A stretch of 61,396 nt of DNA from Burkholderia arboris (GTDB lineage: Bacteria; Pseudomonadota; Gammaproteobacteria; Burkholderiales; Burkholderiaceae): the NCBI RefSeq assembly GCF_902499125.1, contig NZ_CABVPX010000043.1:1-61396 (forward strand). Direction: 5' to 3'. Made by a program: the position numbers and the translations under genes. The notes under the pieces were generated by a model. That model had not been told where the DNA came from, did not search any database, and was given only the letters and a program-made list of their open reading frames with translations. This document shows positions 1 through 8,671 of this stretch, in pieces (position 1 is the stretch's first letter; every line of letters starts with the position of its first letter).

Positions 1-73
1 AGAATCCGACGCCGAGCGCCCGTAACGGGCGGCCCCGGCGCGCGGCGTCGCGCGGCGCGGCCGGTGGCCGGCG

Positions 74-286
74 TCATGCGCGGCCGGCCGAGCTCAGGTG
101 TTGCGCAACCTGGGCGTTCGCCGTTCCCTCTTGCGCGGTCACCGCGTTGCTGGTTTCGAACGTCGCCGTCGACTGCTGGACCTGGAAGTTGATCTTCGTC
201 AGTTCGAGCTGCGTCTTGGTCAGGTCGTCGGCCTGCTGCTGGACCTGGTTCGTGTTGGTTGCCCCACCTGTTGCCTGCGTACCCAT
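74..286 (-). CDS. Small protein at the end of the visible type III secretion operon
   Basis: A 70-residue acidic, Gln/Thr-rich protein with no signal peptide or membrane segment. The start is set at the ATG at 286 because AAAGGAG lies six bases upstream; the frame stays open ten codons further but that ATG has no ribosome site. It follows sctD on the same strand after about 140 bases. The size and the polar helical composition (runs such as NQVQQQADDL) resemble needle, inner-rod or small chaperone subunits of type III secretion, but no specific family motif was recognised. The role is inferred only from position. Confidence 0.65.
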   Translation of the reverse strand: MGTQATGGATNTNQVQQQADDLTKTQLELTKINFQVQQSTATFETSNAVTAQEGTANAQVAQHLSSAGRA

Positions 287-427
287 GTTGCGCTCCTTTA
301 CGTGAACGTCATCCACCTTGCGGCGGCAGCCCCATGCCCCGCCGTCGACGTGGGCCGCCGCACGCTCGCGACGCCCCGCGTAATGTGCGCACCGCGTGCC
401 ACGCGATGCGCATGACCTGTCGCGGCG

Positions 428-1765
428 CTAACGCGCCGCCGCCTTCGTCGATGCACCGGCCGTTGCCGCTGCATCCGGCAACAGCGTCGGCCCCGGCACC
501 GGCTGCGCGACGCCCGCCGCCGCGCCGCTCGCGAGCGGCGCCACAGGCGGCGCCGGCGCCTGCTCGGGCGCACTCGCCGACGAGCCGCCGAGCGGCATCG
601 TGATGCGCTGGCCGTTGCGCTCGAACACCACCTCGTCCGGGCCGATCGACACGACGGTCGCGCCCTCCTTCAGCCGCGCCCCTTCGAAATAGCGGCTGCC
701 GTCGGCCGTCTCGATGTAACGCTGATCGCCGTCGCCGGCGAACACGGTCGTGATTTCCGGAATCCCGGCCATGCCGCCGAGCGTCGTCGCCGTACGCGGT
801 GCGGCCGGATCGGCATCGCGCACGTGATCGACCACCTCGAGCGCCGGACGTGCGTCCTTCATGTAGTTGCGGATGCGCGGCTCGATCTGCGCGCGCGCGG
901 CCACGCCCGTCAGCTCGATCCGGCCGCGGCCGAGATACGTGACCGTCAGCGCCGTATCGCTGAAATAGGTCTGCGCGGTCGCAACCAGATCGCTGACCAC
1001 GTAGATCGTGCCGAGCGCCGCGTTGTCGACGCCCGCGACGATCTGCGCGACGCGTTCGCGCGCCGCCGGATCGCCGACGTAGCCCGACACGATCACGCCG
1101 TCGTCGCGCGGCGCGACGGCCAGCTCCGGATACGCGTGCAGCAGCTGTTGCAGCCGGTGCGTGCGCGCAAGTACCGATTCGTGCTGCCACGGCAGGCGCC
1201 CCGACCACGTGACGAAGCCGTAGCCGAGCGCGCCGAGCAGCACGCCGAGCCACAGCGCGACCAGCGCGATCACGAGCCGCCGGCTGCCGAGGCGCCGCAG
1301 CCCGCCCGTGAGCCAGCCGAGCCACGCAGCCTCGCGCGCGGCGTCCGGGGCATCGGCTTCGTCGGGCACCGCGACGCTCGCCTGCGCATGCCGCGCGATG
1401 CCGAGCCGGATCGAGCCGACCGTCACGACGTCCTGCGGCGTCAGCGAACGGCGGCCCGTGCCGAGCGGCTCGTCGTTGAACAGCACCGGCGCGCCGGTGT
1501 CGCCGCCGTGATTCTGCACCGTCACCGCGAGCGCACCGACCTGCAGGCACACCTGTTTCGCACCGATCTCGCGATCGGGCAGGATGACTTCGCAATCGGC
1601 CGCGGTGCCGACCCAGTTCGCACCGCGCGCGAGCGACATCGTGCGGCCGTACATCGGCCCGCTCAGGAAGCACAGGTTCCACGGCGACGCGAGCACGGCC
1701 GCGCCGCCCCCTGCGCCGCCAGGCAACGCGCCGTCGCCGTGCGGGTCAATGATGCTCGTCGACAT
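428..1765 (-). CDS. sctD: Type III secretion inner-membrane ring protein SctD (YscD/HrpQ family)
   Basis: A 445-residue basal-body protein expected in the inner membrane. Residues about 30-125 read as a cytoplasmic FHA-like domain. One transmembrane helix follows at about 164-185 (ALVALWLGVLLGALGYG), then a periplasmic part with BON/ring-building repeats. This domain order is diagnostic of SctD. The start is the ATG at 1765, preceded by AGGAG; the frame extends 15 codons upstream but without a ribosome site. The gene overlaps the end of sctC by 20 bases, so the two are probably co-translated. The C-terminal tail is rich in Ala and Pro. Confidence 0.88.
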   Translation of the reverse strand: MSTSIIDPHGDGALPGGAGGGAAVLASPWNLCFLSGPMYGRTMSLARGANWVGTAADCEVILPDREIGAKQVCLQVGALAVTVQNHGGDTGAPVLFNDEPLGTGRRSLTPQDVVTVGSIRLGIARHAQASVAVPDEADAPDAAREAAWLGWLTGGLRRLGSRRLVIALVALWLGVLLGALGYGFVTWSGRLPWQHESVLARTHRLQQLLHAYPELAVAPRDDGVIVSGYVGDPAARERVAQIVAGVDNAALGTIYVVSDLVATAQTYFSDTALTVTYLGRGRIELTGVAARAQIEPRIRNYMKDARPALEVVDHVRDADPAAPRTATTLGGMAGIPEITTVFAGDGDQRYIETADGSRYFEGARLKEGATVVSIGPDEVVFERNGQRITMPLGGSSASAPEQAPAPPVAPLASGAAAGVAQPVPGPTLLPDAAATAGASTKAAAR

Positions 1766-3788
1766 GGGGAGTGGCTCCTGCGGTCGTCGCCGCCGGCTGC
1801 GACGCCGCATCCTTCGGCGGCGGCGGCAGCGCGGGCGGGCCGAATTTCGTGCCGGGCAGCGGCTTCGGCGTCAGCGGCACCGCCACGTCGTTGTCCGGCG
1901 GGCGATACATCGACATCCCTTCCCGATTGGCCGTCCCGTCGGCGCCCGGGTTCACGGGCGAGCCGTCCGGCGCATACATCGACGCGGTCGTCACCACGCG
2001 CGGCGTCAGCAGGTAGAACCGCTCCATGTGGTTGCCCGACTTGTCGGTGTACTTGAACAGGTTGCCGATCAGCGGAATGTCGGACAGCCAGGGCACGCCG
2101 CTCTTGTTCAGCTTCACCTCGTCGTCGTTGAAACCGGCGATCAGCAGGCTCTTGCCTTCGTCGATCATCGTCTTGGTGACGATGTTGCGCTGCTGGATCA
2201 CCGGCACGCCGGACACGGCCTGCCCCTGCACGATGTTGCCGTCCTGGATGTCGATCGACATCATCACGCTCTCGGGATTGCCGGACACGGCGGCCGCATT
2301 GCGGATCGCCTCGTCGACGATCATCGGCGTCACCTTGATGCTCGTGCCGGTCGTCACGCTGTATAGCGACGAATCCTGGTAGCCCGGCACCTGCACGTAG
2401 AACTGCGTGAGGTTCTCGAGGATCGCCTCGGTGTTGTCGAGCGCGAGCACCTTCGGCTTCGAACGCAGTTGCGCCTGGCCCTTCTGCGCGAGTGCGTTCA
2501 CGCGCGTGAGCAGGTAATTGCGCAGCGACCCGCCGATCGACGCGGTCAGCGCGATGCCGGTCGGCAAGAAGGTGCCCGTCTGCCCGGTTTCCGACGTACC
2601 GACACCGAACGTCAGCGGCGGATTGCCGACGCCGTTGTACTGCGTGTTGCCGTTCAGCGGGTTCTGGCCGTTGCCGATCTGCACGTCGCCGTGCGTCGTG
2701 TGCAGGCGCCAGTCGATCCCGAGGCTGTCGAGCGAATCCTCGTTGATGTCGATGATCGTCACGTTGATCTCGACGATGCGCGGACGCTCGTCGAGCTGGC
2801 CGATCAGCGACTGATAGCGATACATGTTCTCCGGCAGGTCGCGCACGATCACCGCGTTGATCGCCGGGTCCGCAACGATCTGCGGCAGCGTGTCGCCGCC
2901 GCCGCTGTTCGAGAACGGCGAGAACCCGCTGCCCATGCTGCCGTCGCCGGAATAACCGCCCGAACGCGGGCCGCCGGAGATATCGGGGAAATCGAGGCGC
3001 GGCACCGCGATCGTCAGCCCCGAGCCGAGCTTCACCTGGCGCGCGGCCTGGCCGAGCGACGTGCTCGACGGCGCCGCGGTCGTGTCGCCCGCCTTGCCGA
3101 ACAGCCGCCGCAGGATCGTCGCGACGCCCGGCACCGTCACTTCCTTGCCCGAGCGGTTGATCGTGAAGTCCGACGCCCAGCCGTATTTCAGCCGGAACGC
3201 ACGGATATCCGCATGCGCGCCGTTCGCCGACGGATCGCCGACCGAGCCCACCGCCTGCCGCACGAGTTCGACATAGCGGCGCGGGCCGGCCACGTACACG
3301 CTGTTCGCGCGGTCGTTGATCACGAGCGTGTAGCGCTTGTCGGGAATCTGCATCGCCTGCAGCGCGCGGCCGATTTCACCGGAGGCATTCGGCGGGATCG
3401 GGATCATCTGCGTCTGCGACTGGTCGGCCGGATCGACGTACAGGAACGAGCCGTCGTAGTACCACGTGAGCCCGTAGGTCGAGCAGATCGTGTCGAGCGT
3501 CTGCTGCGGCGTGCCCGAGAAGCGGCCGCTGATCACCCCGTCGACCTTCGGGTCGACCACGGCCGTCACACCCTGCGACGACGCAAGCTCGCGGATGAAG
3601 TCGCCGATTTTCTTGCCGTTCGCGACGATCGTGAACGGCTTGTTGCGCCAGCGCAGGTCCGCGGCGCGCGCAGGCTGCGCGGGCGCCATGCACAGCGACG
3701 CCGTGAGCAGCGCGGTCGCGCACACGGCAAGCGCGGCCCGTTGCAGGCTGCGCGGTTGAAACCGGATCGAGGCGACGCGTCGACGCAT
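1746..3788 (-). CDS. sctC: Type III secretion outer-membrane secretin SctC
   Basis: A 680-residue secretin forming the outer-membrane ring of the injectisome. The N terminus is a Sec signal peptide cleaved near ARA-AD (residue about 42). An N0-type domain follows (about 50-125), then N1/N3-like ring domains with a Gly/Ser-rich insertion near 300, and a C-terminal secretin domain carrying the signature VPWLSDIPLIGNLFKY. A Pro-rich tail extends past the beta barrel. The start at 3788 has AGGAG about nine bases upstream and shares one base with the sctS stop (TGATG), which indicates translational coupling. A longer upstream reading is the sctS shadow. Confidence 0.93.
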   Translation of the reverse strand: MRRRVASIRFQPRSLQRAALAVCATALLTASLCMAPAQPARAADLRWRNKPFTIVANGKKIGDFIRELASSQGVTAVVDPKVDGVISGRFSGTPQQTLDTICSTYGLTWYYDGSFLYVDPADQSQTQMIPIPPNASGEIGRALQAMQIPDKRYTLVINDRANSVYVAGPRRYVELVRQAVGSVGDPSANGAHADIRAFRLKYGWASDFTINRSGKEVTVPGVATILRRLFGKAGDTTAAPSSTSLGQAARQVKLGSGLTIAVPRLDFPDISGGPRSGGYSGDGSMGSGFSPFSNSGGGDTLPQIVADPAINAVIVRDLPENMYRYQSLIGQLDERPRIVEINVTIIDINEDSLDSLGIDWRLHTTHGDVQIGNGQNPLNGNTQYNGVGNPPLTFGVGTSETGQTGTFLPTGIALTASIGGSLRNYLLTRVNALAQKGQAQLRSKPKVLALDNTEAILENLTQFYVQVPGYQDSSLYSVTTGTSIKVTPMIVDEAIRNAAAVSGNPESVMMSIDIQDGNIVQGQAVSGVPVIQQRNIVTKTMIDEGKSLLIAGFNDDEVKLNKSGVPWLSDIPLIGNLFKYTDKSGNHMERFYLLTPRVVTTASMYAPDGSPVNPGADGTANREGMSMYRPPDNDVAVPLTPKPLPGTKFGPPALPPPPKDAASQPAATTAGATPHVDEHH

Positions 3789-4066
3789 CAAAGGACTCCT
3801 GTGGAAGAAACGAACATGCGTTCCAGCGCCTGCTGCGCAAAGCGCAGCACTTCGCCGCCGAGCCAGCCCGACAGCAGCACGAGTGCGACCATCACGGCGA
3901 TCAGCCGCACCGCGATGCCGATGTTGGCGTCCTGCACCTGCGTGACGGCCTGCAGGATCGCGACGACGAGGCCCGTGACGGTGGCGATCAATACGATCGG
4001 CAGCGACAGCAGCAGCACGAGCATCAGCGCCTGGCGCGTCAGGTCGAGGATCGTCGAGCTCGTCAT
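3788..4066 (-). CDS. sctS: Type III secretion export apparatus protein SctS (FliQ/YscS family)
   Basis: A 92-residue two-helix membrane protein of the export gate. Hydrophobic segments lie at about 14-38 and 50-72, with the family pattern AILQAVTQVQDANI between them (FliQ proteins have a similar Q-x-x-T-Q-x-Q-E/D loop). The ATG at 4066 overlaps the sctV stop (ATGA) and the stop overlaps the sctC start by one base. In most type III loci sctS lies within an sctR-S-T block; here it sits alone between sctV and sctC, so the SctR and SctT partners must be encoded outside the window. Confidence 0.93.
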   Translation of the reverse strand: MTSSTILDLTRQALMLVLLLSLPIVLIATVTGLVVAILQAVTQVQDANIGIAVRLIAVMVALVLLSGWLGGEVLRFAQQALERMFVSSTGVL

Positions 4067-6264
4067 TGCACGGCTCCCGGCACACGCACGTCGGCGCCCG
4101 CGCCAACCGTGCCGTCGTCCGGCGGGTTCTTGACCCAGCCGACCGTGTGCAACTGCACGTCCTCCTCGACTTCCTGGTACGACAGCACCGCGAGATCGGG
4201 CAGCACCGGCTGCAGGATCGTCTTCACGTAGCGGCGCGCGCCGAGCGCGACCATCACCGCGAGCCGCGCGCCGCCTTGCGCGCTGCCGCCGGGGCCGGCC
4301 GCCTGCGCGGCCTGCACGATCGCGCGCACCTGCTCGCCGATGTCCTGCTTGACCGCGCTCGACAGCGCAAGGAAATTGCCCTGCTTCGTGCGCATCACCG
4401 CGCTCTCGATCCGCTCCTGCAGGTTCTGCTCGAACAGCACGACCCGCAGCTGACGCGTCGTGCCCGCATGGCGGTCGGTAATCATCCGGCGCAGGTCGAC
4501 GCGCACCAGCTCGACCAGCGCGATCACGTCGTCGGGCTCGTTCGGCGCCCACGTGATCAGGCTCTCGAAAATCACGCGCAGGTTGCGGATCGGCACCTGT
4601 TCGGCGAGCAGCCGGCGCAGCACTTCGGTCACGCGCTGCAGCGGCACGAGCCGCGTCAGTTCGCCCACGAGTTCCGGGTGATCGCGGCGCACGAGGTGCA
4701 CGAGCGCCTGCGTCTCCTGAATTCCGAGCAGTTCGTCCGCATGCTGGCGCACGATCTGCTCGACGTGCGCGGCCAGCGCGTTTTCGCTCGACAGCCACTT
4801 GCCATCCGGCGCCGCGCCGTCCGGCTTGATCCACAACGCGGTCGCGAATGGGCCGAACGCCTCGGCCGGCTGGCGCTCCGCCCGCTCGGGCAGCGGCGCG
4901 ACACCGTCCCACAGCAGCCAGCCCGGCTTCAGCGCGCCCTGCGCGGCGAGCACGTCCTGCAGATAGATCCGGTACGTGCCGGCCGCCGCGCCTTCGTCGT
5001 CGTTCAGCGTGATGCGCGGGAACACCGTGCCGATGTCCGCGTCGACGCGCGCCTTCGCGCTCGACAGCGCGGCCTGCAGTTGCGCGAGGTTCAGGCTCGT
5101 GCGCAGGTCGTCGGACAGCGACACCGCGATCAGCGACGTGACGCCCGCCGCGTGCGACACCTTCGCGGGCTGACCGTCGTCGGCCGCGCCGACACGCCCC
5201 GCGACATGAATCAGGTTGAAGCTCGGCGCGGTCGTCTTGCGCTTGAGCTGCGAGAACGCGAATGCGCCGAGTCCGAGCGCGATCAGCGCAAACGACCACT
5301 TCGGAAAACCCGGCACGACGAGAAAGCCGCTCAGCACGAACGCCGCGATCAGCAGCGCGCGCGGATGCGCACCCAGTTGCTCGCCGAGCTGTTCGCCCAA
5401 CTGGCGCTGCCGCGCATCGCGCGTCGCGACGCGCGTCGTCACGATGCCGGCCGCGATCGACACGAGCAGCGACGGGATCTGCGACGCCATCCCGTCACCG
5501 ACCGTCAGGATTGCGTAACGCTGCAACGCCTCGCCGATATCCATCCCGTGCATCAGGGTTCCGACCGCAATCCCCGCGACGATGTTGATGAACGCGATCA
5601 CGAGGCCCGCGATCGCGTCGCCCTTCACGAACTTCATCGCGCCGTCCATCGCGCCGTGCATCTGCGATTCCTGCTCGAGCTTCTCGCGGCGTTCGCGCGC
5701 TTCGTCGGCACTGATGATGCCCGCGCGCAAATCCGCGTCGATGCTCATCTGCTTGCCGGGCATCGCGTCGAGCGAAAAGCGCGCACCGACTTCGGCCACC
5801 CGCTCCGACCCTTTCGCGATCACGATGAACTGCACGACGGCGATTACGAGGAACACCACACCGCCCACCACCACGTTGTTGCCGACCACCAGCCGCCCGA
5901 ACGCGTCGATCACGTGGCCCGCGTTCGCGTGCAGCAGGATCAGCTTGCACGACGCGATGTTCAGCGCGAGCCGGAACAGCGTCGTGAACAACAGCAGCGC
6001 GGGAAACGACGAAAAGCTGACCGCCGACGGCACATAGGTCGACACCGTCAGCAGCACGACGCTCGCGGCAAGATTCAGCGAGATCATCCCGTCGAGCGCA
6101 GCCTGCGGCAGCGGCAGGATGAACAGCGCGACGACCGCGACGATGAACGTCGCGAGAAACAGGTCGGCGCGCGGCGATGCGCCCCCGAGACGCCGTCCGG
6201 ATACGCCGCGGCCGGCGGAAAACAACCGCTGCCAGTCGCGGGGGAGCGCCTTCGGTTCTGCCAT
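4063..6264 (-). CDS. sctV: Type III secretion major export apparatus protein SctV (FlhA/YscV/HrcV family)
   Basis: A 733-residue export-gate protein. The N-terminal half has about seven to eight membrane helices starting at residue 34. The FHIPEP-type signature RFSLDAMPGKQMSIDADLRA lies near residue 155. The C-terminal half (from about 360) is the cytoplasmic nonameric ring that docks substrates and chaperones. Length matches the family (about 690-740). It is the first gene of the visible operon (sctV-sctS-sctC-sctD-small ORF) and overlaps sctS by four bases. The start at 6264 gives the expected short N-terminal tail. The 234 bases upstream, up to the luxR-type gene, should hold the operon promoter. 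Confidence 0.95.
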   Translation of the reverse strand: MAEPKALPRDWQRLFSAGRGVSGRRLGGASPRADLFLATFIVAVVALFILPLPQAALDGMISLNLAASVVLLTVSTYVPSAVSFSSFPALLLFTTLFRLALNIASCKLILLHANAGHVIDAFGRLVVGNNVVVGGVVFLVIAVVQFIVIAKGSERVAEVGARFSLDAMPGKQMSIDADLRAGIISADEARERREKLEQESQMHGAMDGAMKFVKGDAIAGLVIAFINIVAGIAVGTLMHGMDIGEALQRYAILTVGDGMASQIPSLLVSIAAGIVTTRVATRDARQRQLGEQLGEQLGAHPRALLIAAFVLSGFLVVPGFPKWSFALIALGLGAFAFSQLKRKTTAPSFNLIHVAGRVGAADDGQPAKVSHAAGVTSLIAVSLSDDLRTSLNLAQLQAALSSAKARVDADIGTVFPRITLNDDEGAAAGTYRIYLQDVLAAQGALKPGWLLWDGVAPLPERAERQPAEAFGPFATALWIKPDGAAPDGKWLSSENALAAHVEQIVRQHADELLGIQETQALVHLVRRDHPELVGELTRLVPLQRVTEVLRRLLAEQVPIRNLRVIFESLITWAPNEPDDVIALVELVRVDLRRMITDRHAGTTRQLRVVLFEQNLQERIESAVMRTKQGNFLALSSAVKQDIGEQVRAIVQAAQAAGPGGSAQGGARLAVMVALGARRYVKTILQPVLPDLAVLSYQEVEEDVQLHTVGWVKNPPDDGTVGAGADVRVPGAVQ

Positions 6265-6498
6265 CGTGCCGTTGTCCTGTCGTTATCGCCGGCTGGCACG
6301 GGCAATCCTGCCCCCTGCCACGCGGACCGTTGAATGGGACGAGTGTAGCGACGGGAAACGATGGAAAAAGGGGTGCGCCTCGTAGCGTGAAAGCGCGTTT
6401 TCCGGCGACGATCGAATCGGACTACGAAACCCGGCGGCACGTTCGGGCACGCGCCGCCGGAACCGCTTCCATCGCGCGCCGGGCCGCCGGCGCGCGCG

Positions 6499-7347
6499 TC
6501 AGGCGGACGTCAGGTCGGACGGCAGGCGCCGTGCGGCGAGGTACGCGAGCTGCGCACGGTTCTGCACGTTGAAGAGTTTTTCGAGCGAGCGGATGTGGTG
6601 GCCGACCTTGTGCAGCGACGTGCGCAACGCGCTCGCGATCTCCTGGTCGGACAGCCCGTGCACGAGCCGGTCGAGTACCTGCTGCTGCTCGTCGCCGAGC
6701 GCGAAGCCGCGCATGCGCGCGATGCGCGCCTCGAGGAACGGCAGCGCGACGCGATGCACGGCGAGACTGACCGACAGCGCGCCACCGATCACGCGATCGT
6801 CGATCCACTCGGTGCCGTGCGTCTCTGAAGTCACGTTCACCGCGACGCGCAGATCGAGGCGCGGCGCCGACAGGCTGAAGAGCACGCCGCTGTTCATCGC
6901 ATGCGCACGCAGATGGCCGGCGAGCGCCAGCGCCTTGCGGTCGCCGCTGCGCTGCGCGGCTGCCTCGATCTCGTCGAGCCGCCACGCGACCGGGAAACCG
7001 CTCTGCCGCACCTGCGCGAAGCGCGGGTCGCTCTCGTAGAGCATTCCCTCGATAAACGGCTGCATGAATGTCGCCGGCGCGAGGTCGCGCAGCAGATGCG
7101 CGCACAGGATGCGCCGCCCGATCATTTCGTAGGCGCCGTAACCGAGCGTACTGAATCCGATTTGCCGCAATCTCGCGTGGCATTGCACGAAATCGATCGG
7201 CACAAGGTCGGTTTTACCGGATGTTATTTGAATGCCGGTAAAAACGTCGCGCTCGATTGCCTGATATTCGTTCGAATAAGCGGCAGCGGCCGCTATATCG
7301 GCTTGTGAGAACCACTCGACGCGTGGTGCGCCGTCAGCATATGTCAT
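6499..7347 (-). CDS. LuxR-type transcriptional regulator, autoinducer-domain type (orphan, copy A)
   Basis: A 282-residue regulator. Residues about 30-190 match the autoinducer-binding fold: YESDPRF holds the conserved Asp-Pro pair and PVAW the conserved Trp of LuxR/LasR ligand pockets. Residues about 215-275 are a GerE-type helix-turn-helix (LGDEQQQVLDRLVHGLSDQEIASALRTS region). The ATG at 7347 is preferred; a TTG seven codons upstream keeps the frame but lacks a better ribosome site. No luxI-type synthase lies nearby, so it would sense a signal made elsewhere or none. It lies between the type III operon and a divergent paralogue, so control of secretion is a plausible but unproven role. Confidence 0.82.
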   Translation of the reverse strand: MTYADGAPRVEWFSQADIAAAAAYSNEYQAIERDVFTGIQITSGKTDLVPIDFVQCHARLRQIGFSTLGYGAYEMIGRRILCAHLLRDLAPATFMQPFIEGMLYESDPRFAQVRQSGFPVAWRLDEIEAAAQRSGDRKALALAGHLRAHAMNSGVLFSLSAPRLDLRVAVNVTSETHGTEWIDDRVIGGALSVSLAVHRVALPFLEARIARMRGFALGDEQQQVLDRLVHGLSDQEIASALRTSLHKVGHHIRSLEKLFNVQNRAQLAYLAARRLPSDLTSA

Positions 7348-7464
7348 GAGGAGCCCGCCCTTTCCCAATATGTGAAACTGCGCCCCGTCACGATCTGGTC
7401 TTTTCTTTATGATTTTCTGGTCGTTGATATATGCGTGCGAATATGAACCTTTCGCCGCAATTGG

Positions 7465-7505
7465 TATTACGGCATATTACGCATACACAGGCATTTTTGT
7501 ACAAT
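7465..7505 (+). promoter_or_regulatory. Sigma70-like promoter overlapped by a 10-bp-phased direct repeat
   Basis: A -35 element TTACGC (7477-7482) and a -10 element TACAAT (7500-7505) are 17 bases apart and face the downstream luxR-type gene. The heptamer TATTACG occurs at 7465-7471 and again at 7475-7481, exactly one helical turn apart, and the second copy covers the -35. This geometry suggests a regulator bound to one DNA face, possibly one of the two flanking LuxR proteins. No canonical 18-20 bp lux box was found in the 284-base divergent region. Confidence 0.5.
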
Positions 7506-7631
7506 GCCCCCGCGTTTCGTCAGGGATGACGATCGGCGCATATCAAAAACGATGCTCGATCGCACCGCCGCGAATGCCGTTCACGATACGGCCGCCGCCA
7601 GGCGATGCGCGTCGATTCCGAGGGATGGCTC

Positions 7632-8540
7632 ATGTCCGATATTGCATTGCATGAAGAAGCGGTCGCCCCAACCACCTTGTCCCGCCCGCCGCGCGGATTG
7701 AGCGCATGCGCGGATGCGCTGCGCGAGCGCGCCGTGCAGGTCGTCTGGTGCGACGACGTGAAGCGCGGCGACGACACGCAGCCGCACGCGCCGAAGCTCG
7801 GCGTCGCCGATACGCTCGCGCACGCGCAGAGCACGGCCGAGCGCAACCGGATCGTCACGAGCCTGCTGCACCTGACCGGCTTCTCGACGTTCGCCTACTT
7901 CGCACTCGAATTCTCGCGCGAGCGTGTCGAAAGTCTTTACCTGCACGAAGCGTTCACGCCGGCCACCTATCGCGGCGACTACGTGCGGCACAACCATCAC
8001 GACGTCGATCCGCGCACGCTCGGCGCGCGCGTGTGCAACATGCCGATCGTGTGGGACCTGCAGCAGCTGCGACGCGATCACCGCGAGCGTGACGACGGCC
8101 CGTACGTGAGCCCGGCCGCGCTCGACGGCTTCCTGCAGACGATGCAGGACGACGGGATGTGCAGCGGCATCATGTACTCGATGGCCGTGCCCGGCACGCG
8201 GCTGCACGCGTTCATGAGCTTCACCGCGCCGCGCCGCACGCGCGAATGGATCACGCCGGCGACGATCGAGCAGGCGCTGTCGATCGGGCTGTCGGTCCAC
8301 AAGTTCGCGTCGCCGCAACTGATCTCGACGTCGCGCGAACGCGCGGTGAACGGGCTCACGCCGTTCGAGCAGGAACTGCTGCTCGGCATCGCCGAAGGCG
8401 CATCCGACAAGGAAATCGGCCGGCGCCTCGACACCAGCGCGCACAACGTCGACTATCACCTGCGCAAGCTGCGCAAGCGCTTCGGCGTCGCGAACCGGAT
8501 CCAGCTCACGTACCTGACGTCGAAGCTCGAGCTGATCTGA
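7632..8540 (+). CDS. LuxR-type transcriptional regulator, autoinducer-domain type (orphan, copy B)
   Basis: A 302-residue regulator with the same architecture as the divergent gene at 6499-7347. The ligand domain keeps DVDPRTL and PIVWD (the conserved Asp-Pro and Trp). The C-terminal helix-turn-helix starts at LTPFEQELLLGIAEGASDKE and ends in a LRKRFGVANRIQ recognition segment. Both proteins share landmarks such as SGV/SGI and EWID/EWIT in equivalent places, so they look like diverged duplicates. The ATG at 7632 has GAGGGA seven bases upstream, which decides against an in-frame ATG nine codons earlier. No luxI is present in the window. Confidence 0.82.
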   Translation: MSDIALHEEAVAPTTLSRPPRGLSACADALRERAVQVVWCDDVKRGDDTQPHAPKLGVADTLAHAQSTAERNRIVTSLLHLTGFSTFAYFALEFSRERVESLYLHEAFTPATYRGDYVRHNHHDVDPRTLGARVCNMPIVWDLQQLRRDHRERDDGPYVSPAALDGFLQTMQDDGMCSGIMYSMAVPGTRLHAFMSFTAPRRTREWITPATIEQALSIGLSVHKFASPQLISTSRERAVNGLTPFEQELLLGIAEGASDKEIGRRLDTSAHNVDYHLRKLRKRFGVANRIQLTYLTSKLELI

Positions 8541-8584
8541 GCACGGCGCGGCACTGCGCCGTTTCATGAAACCGGGCGCGTAAA

Positions 8585-8617
8585 CGTACATGCCGGCCTC
8601 GCGGGCCGGCATGTACG
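8585..8617. terminator. Perfect 14-bp inverted repeat between convergent genes
   Basis: CGTACATGCCGGCC (8585-8598) pairs perfectly with 8604-8617 around a five-base loop. It lies between the ends of a luxR-type gene and the convergent NRAMP gene and probably ends transcription from both sides, although there is no clear T-tract. Confidence 0.6.
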
Positions 8618-8671
8618 GGTTGCGGCGCGGTGCCGGGTCCGGCGCCGCTTCCTGTCAGACGACGTCCTGCG

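Noticed and set aside
309..1682. Alternative minus-strand frame of 457 codons overlapping sctD
   Set aside because: Arg/Ala-rich frame with no domains; the sctD frame has FHA and membrane features and a ribosome site.
4066..6333. Very long open frame (over 700 codons) on the plus strand opposite sctV
   Set aside because: Arg/His/Asp-rich translation without any motif; it is the high-GC shadow of sctV. The same holds for plus-strand frames at 2469-4133 and 8630-10357 and minus-strand frames at 12018-13550, 16705-18117 and 46156-48216.
7348..7631. Canonical lux box between the two LuxR genes
   Set aside because: No dyad matching the 18-20 bp CTG-x10-CAG pattern; only the phased TATTACG repeat and weak ATAC/GTAT symmetry were seen.
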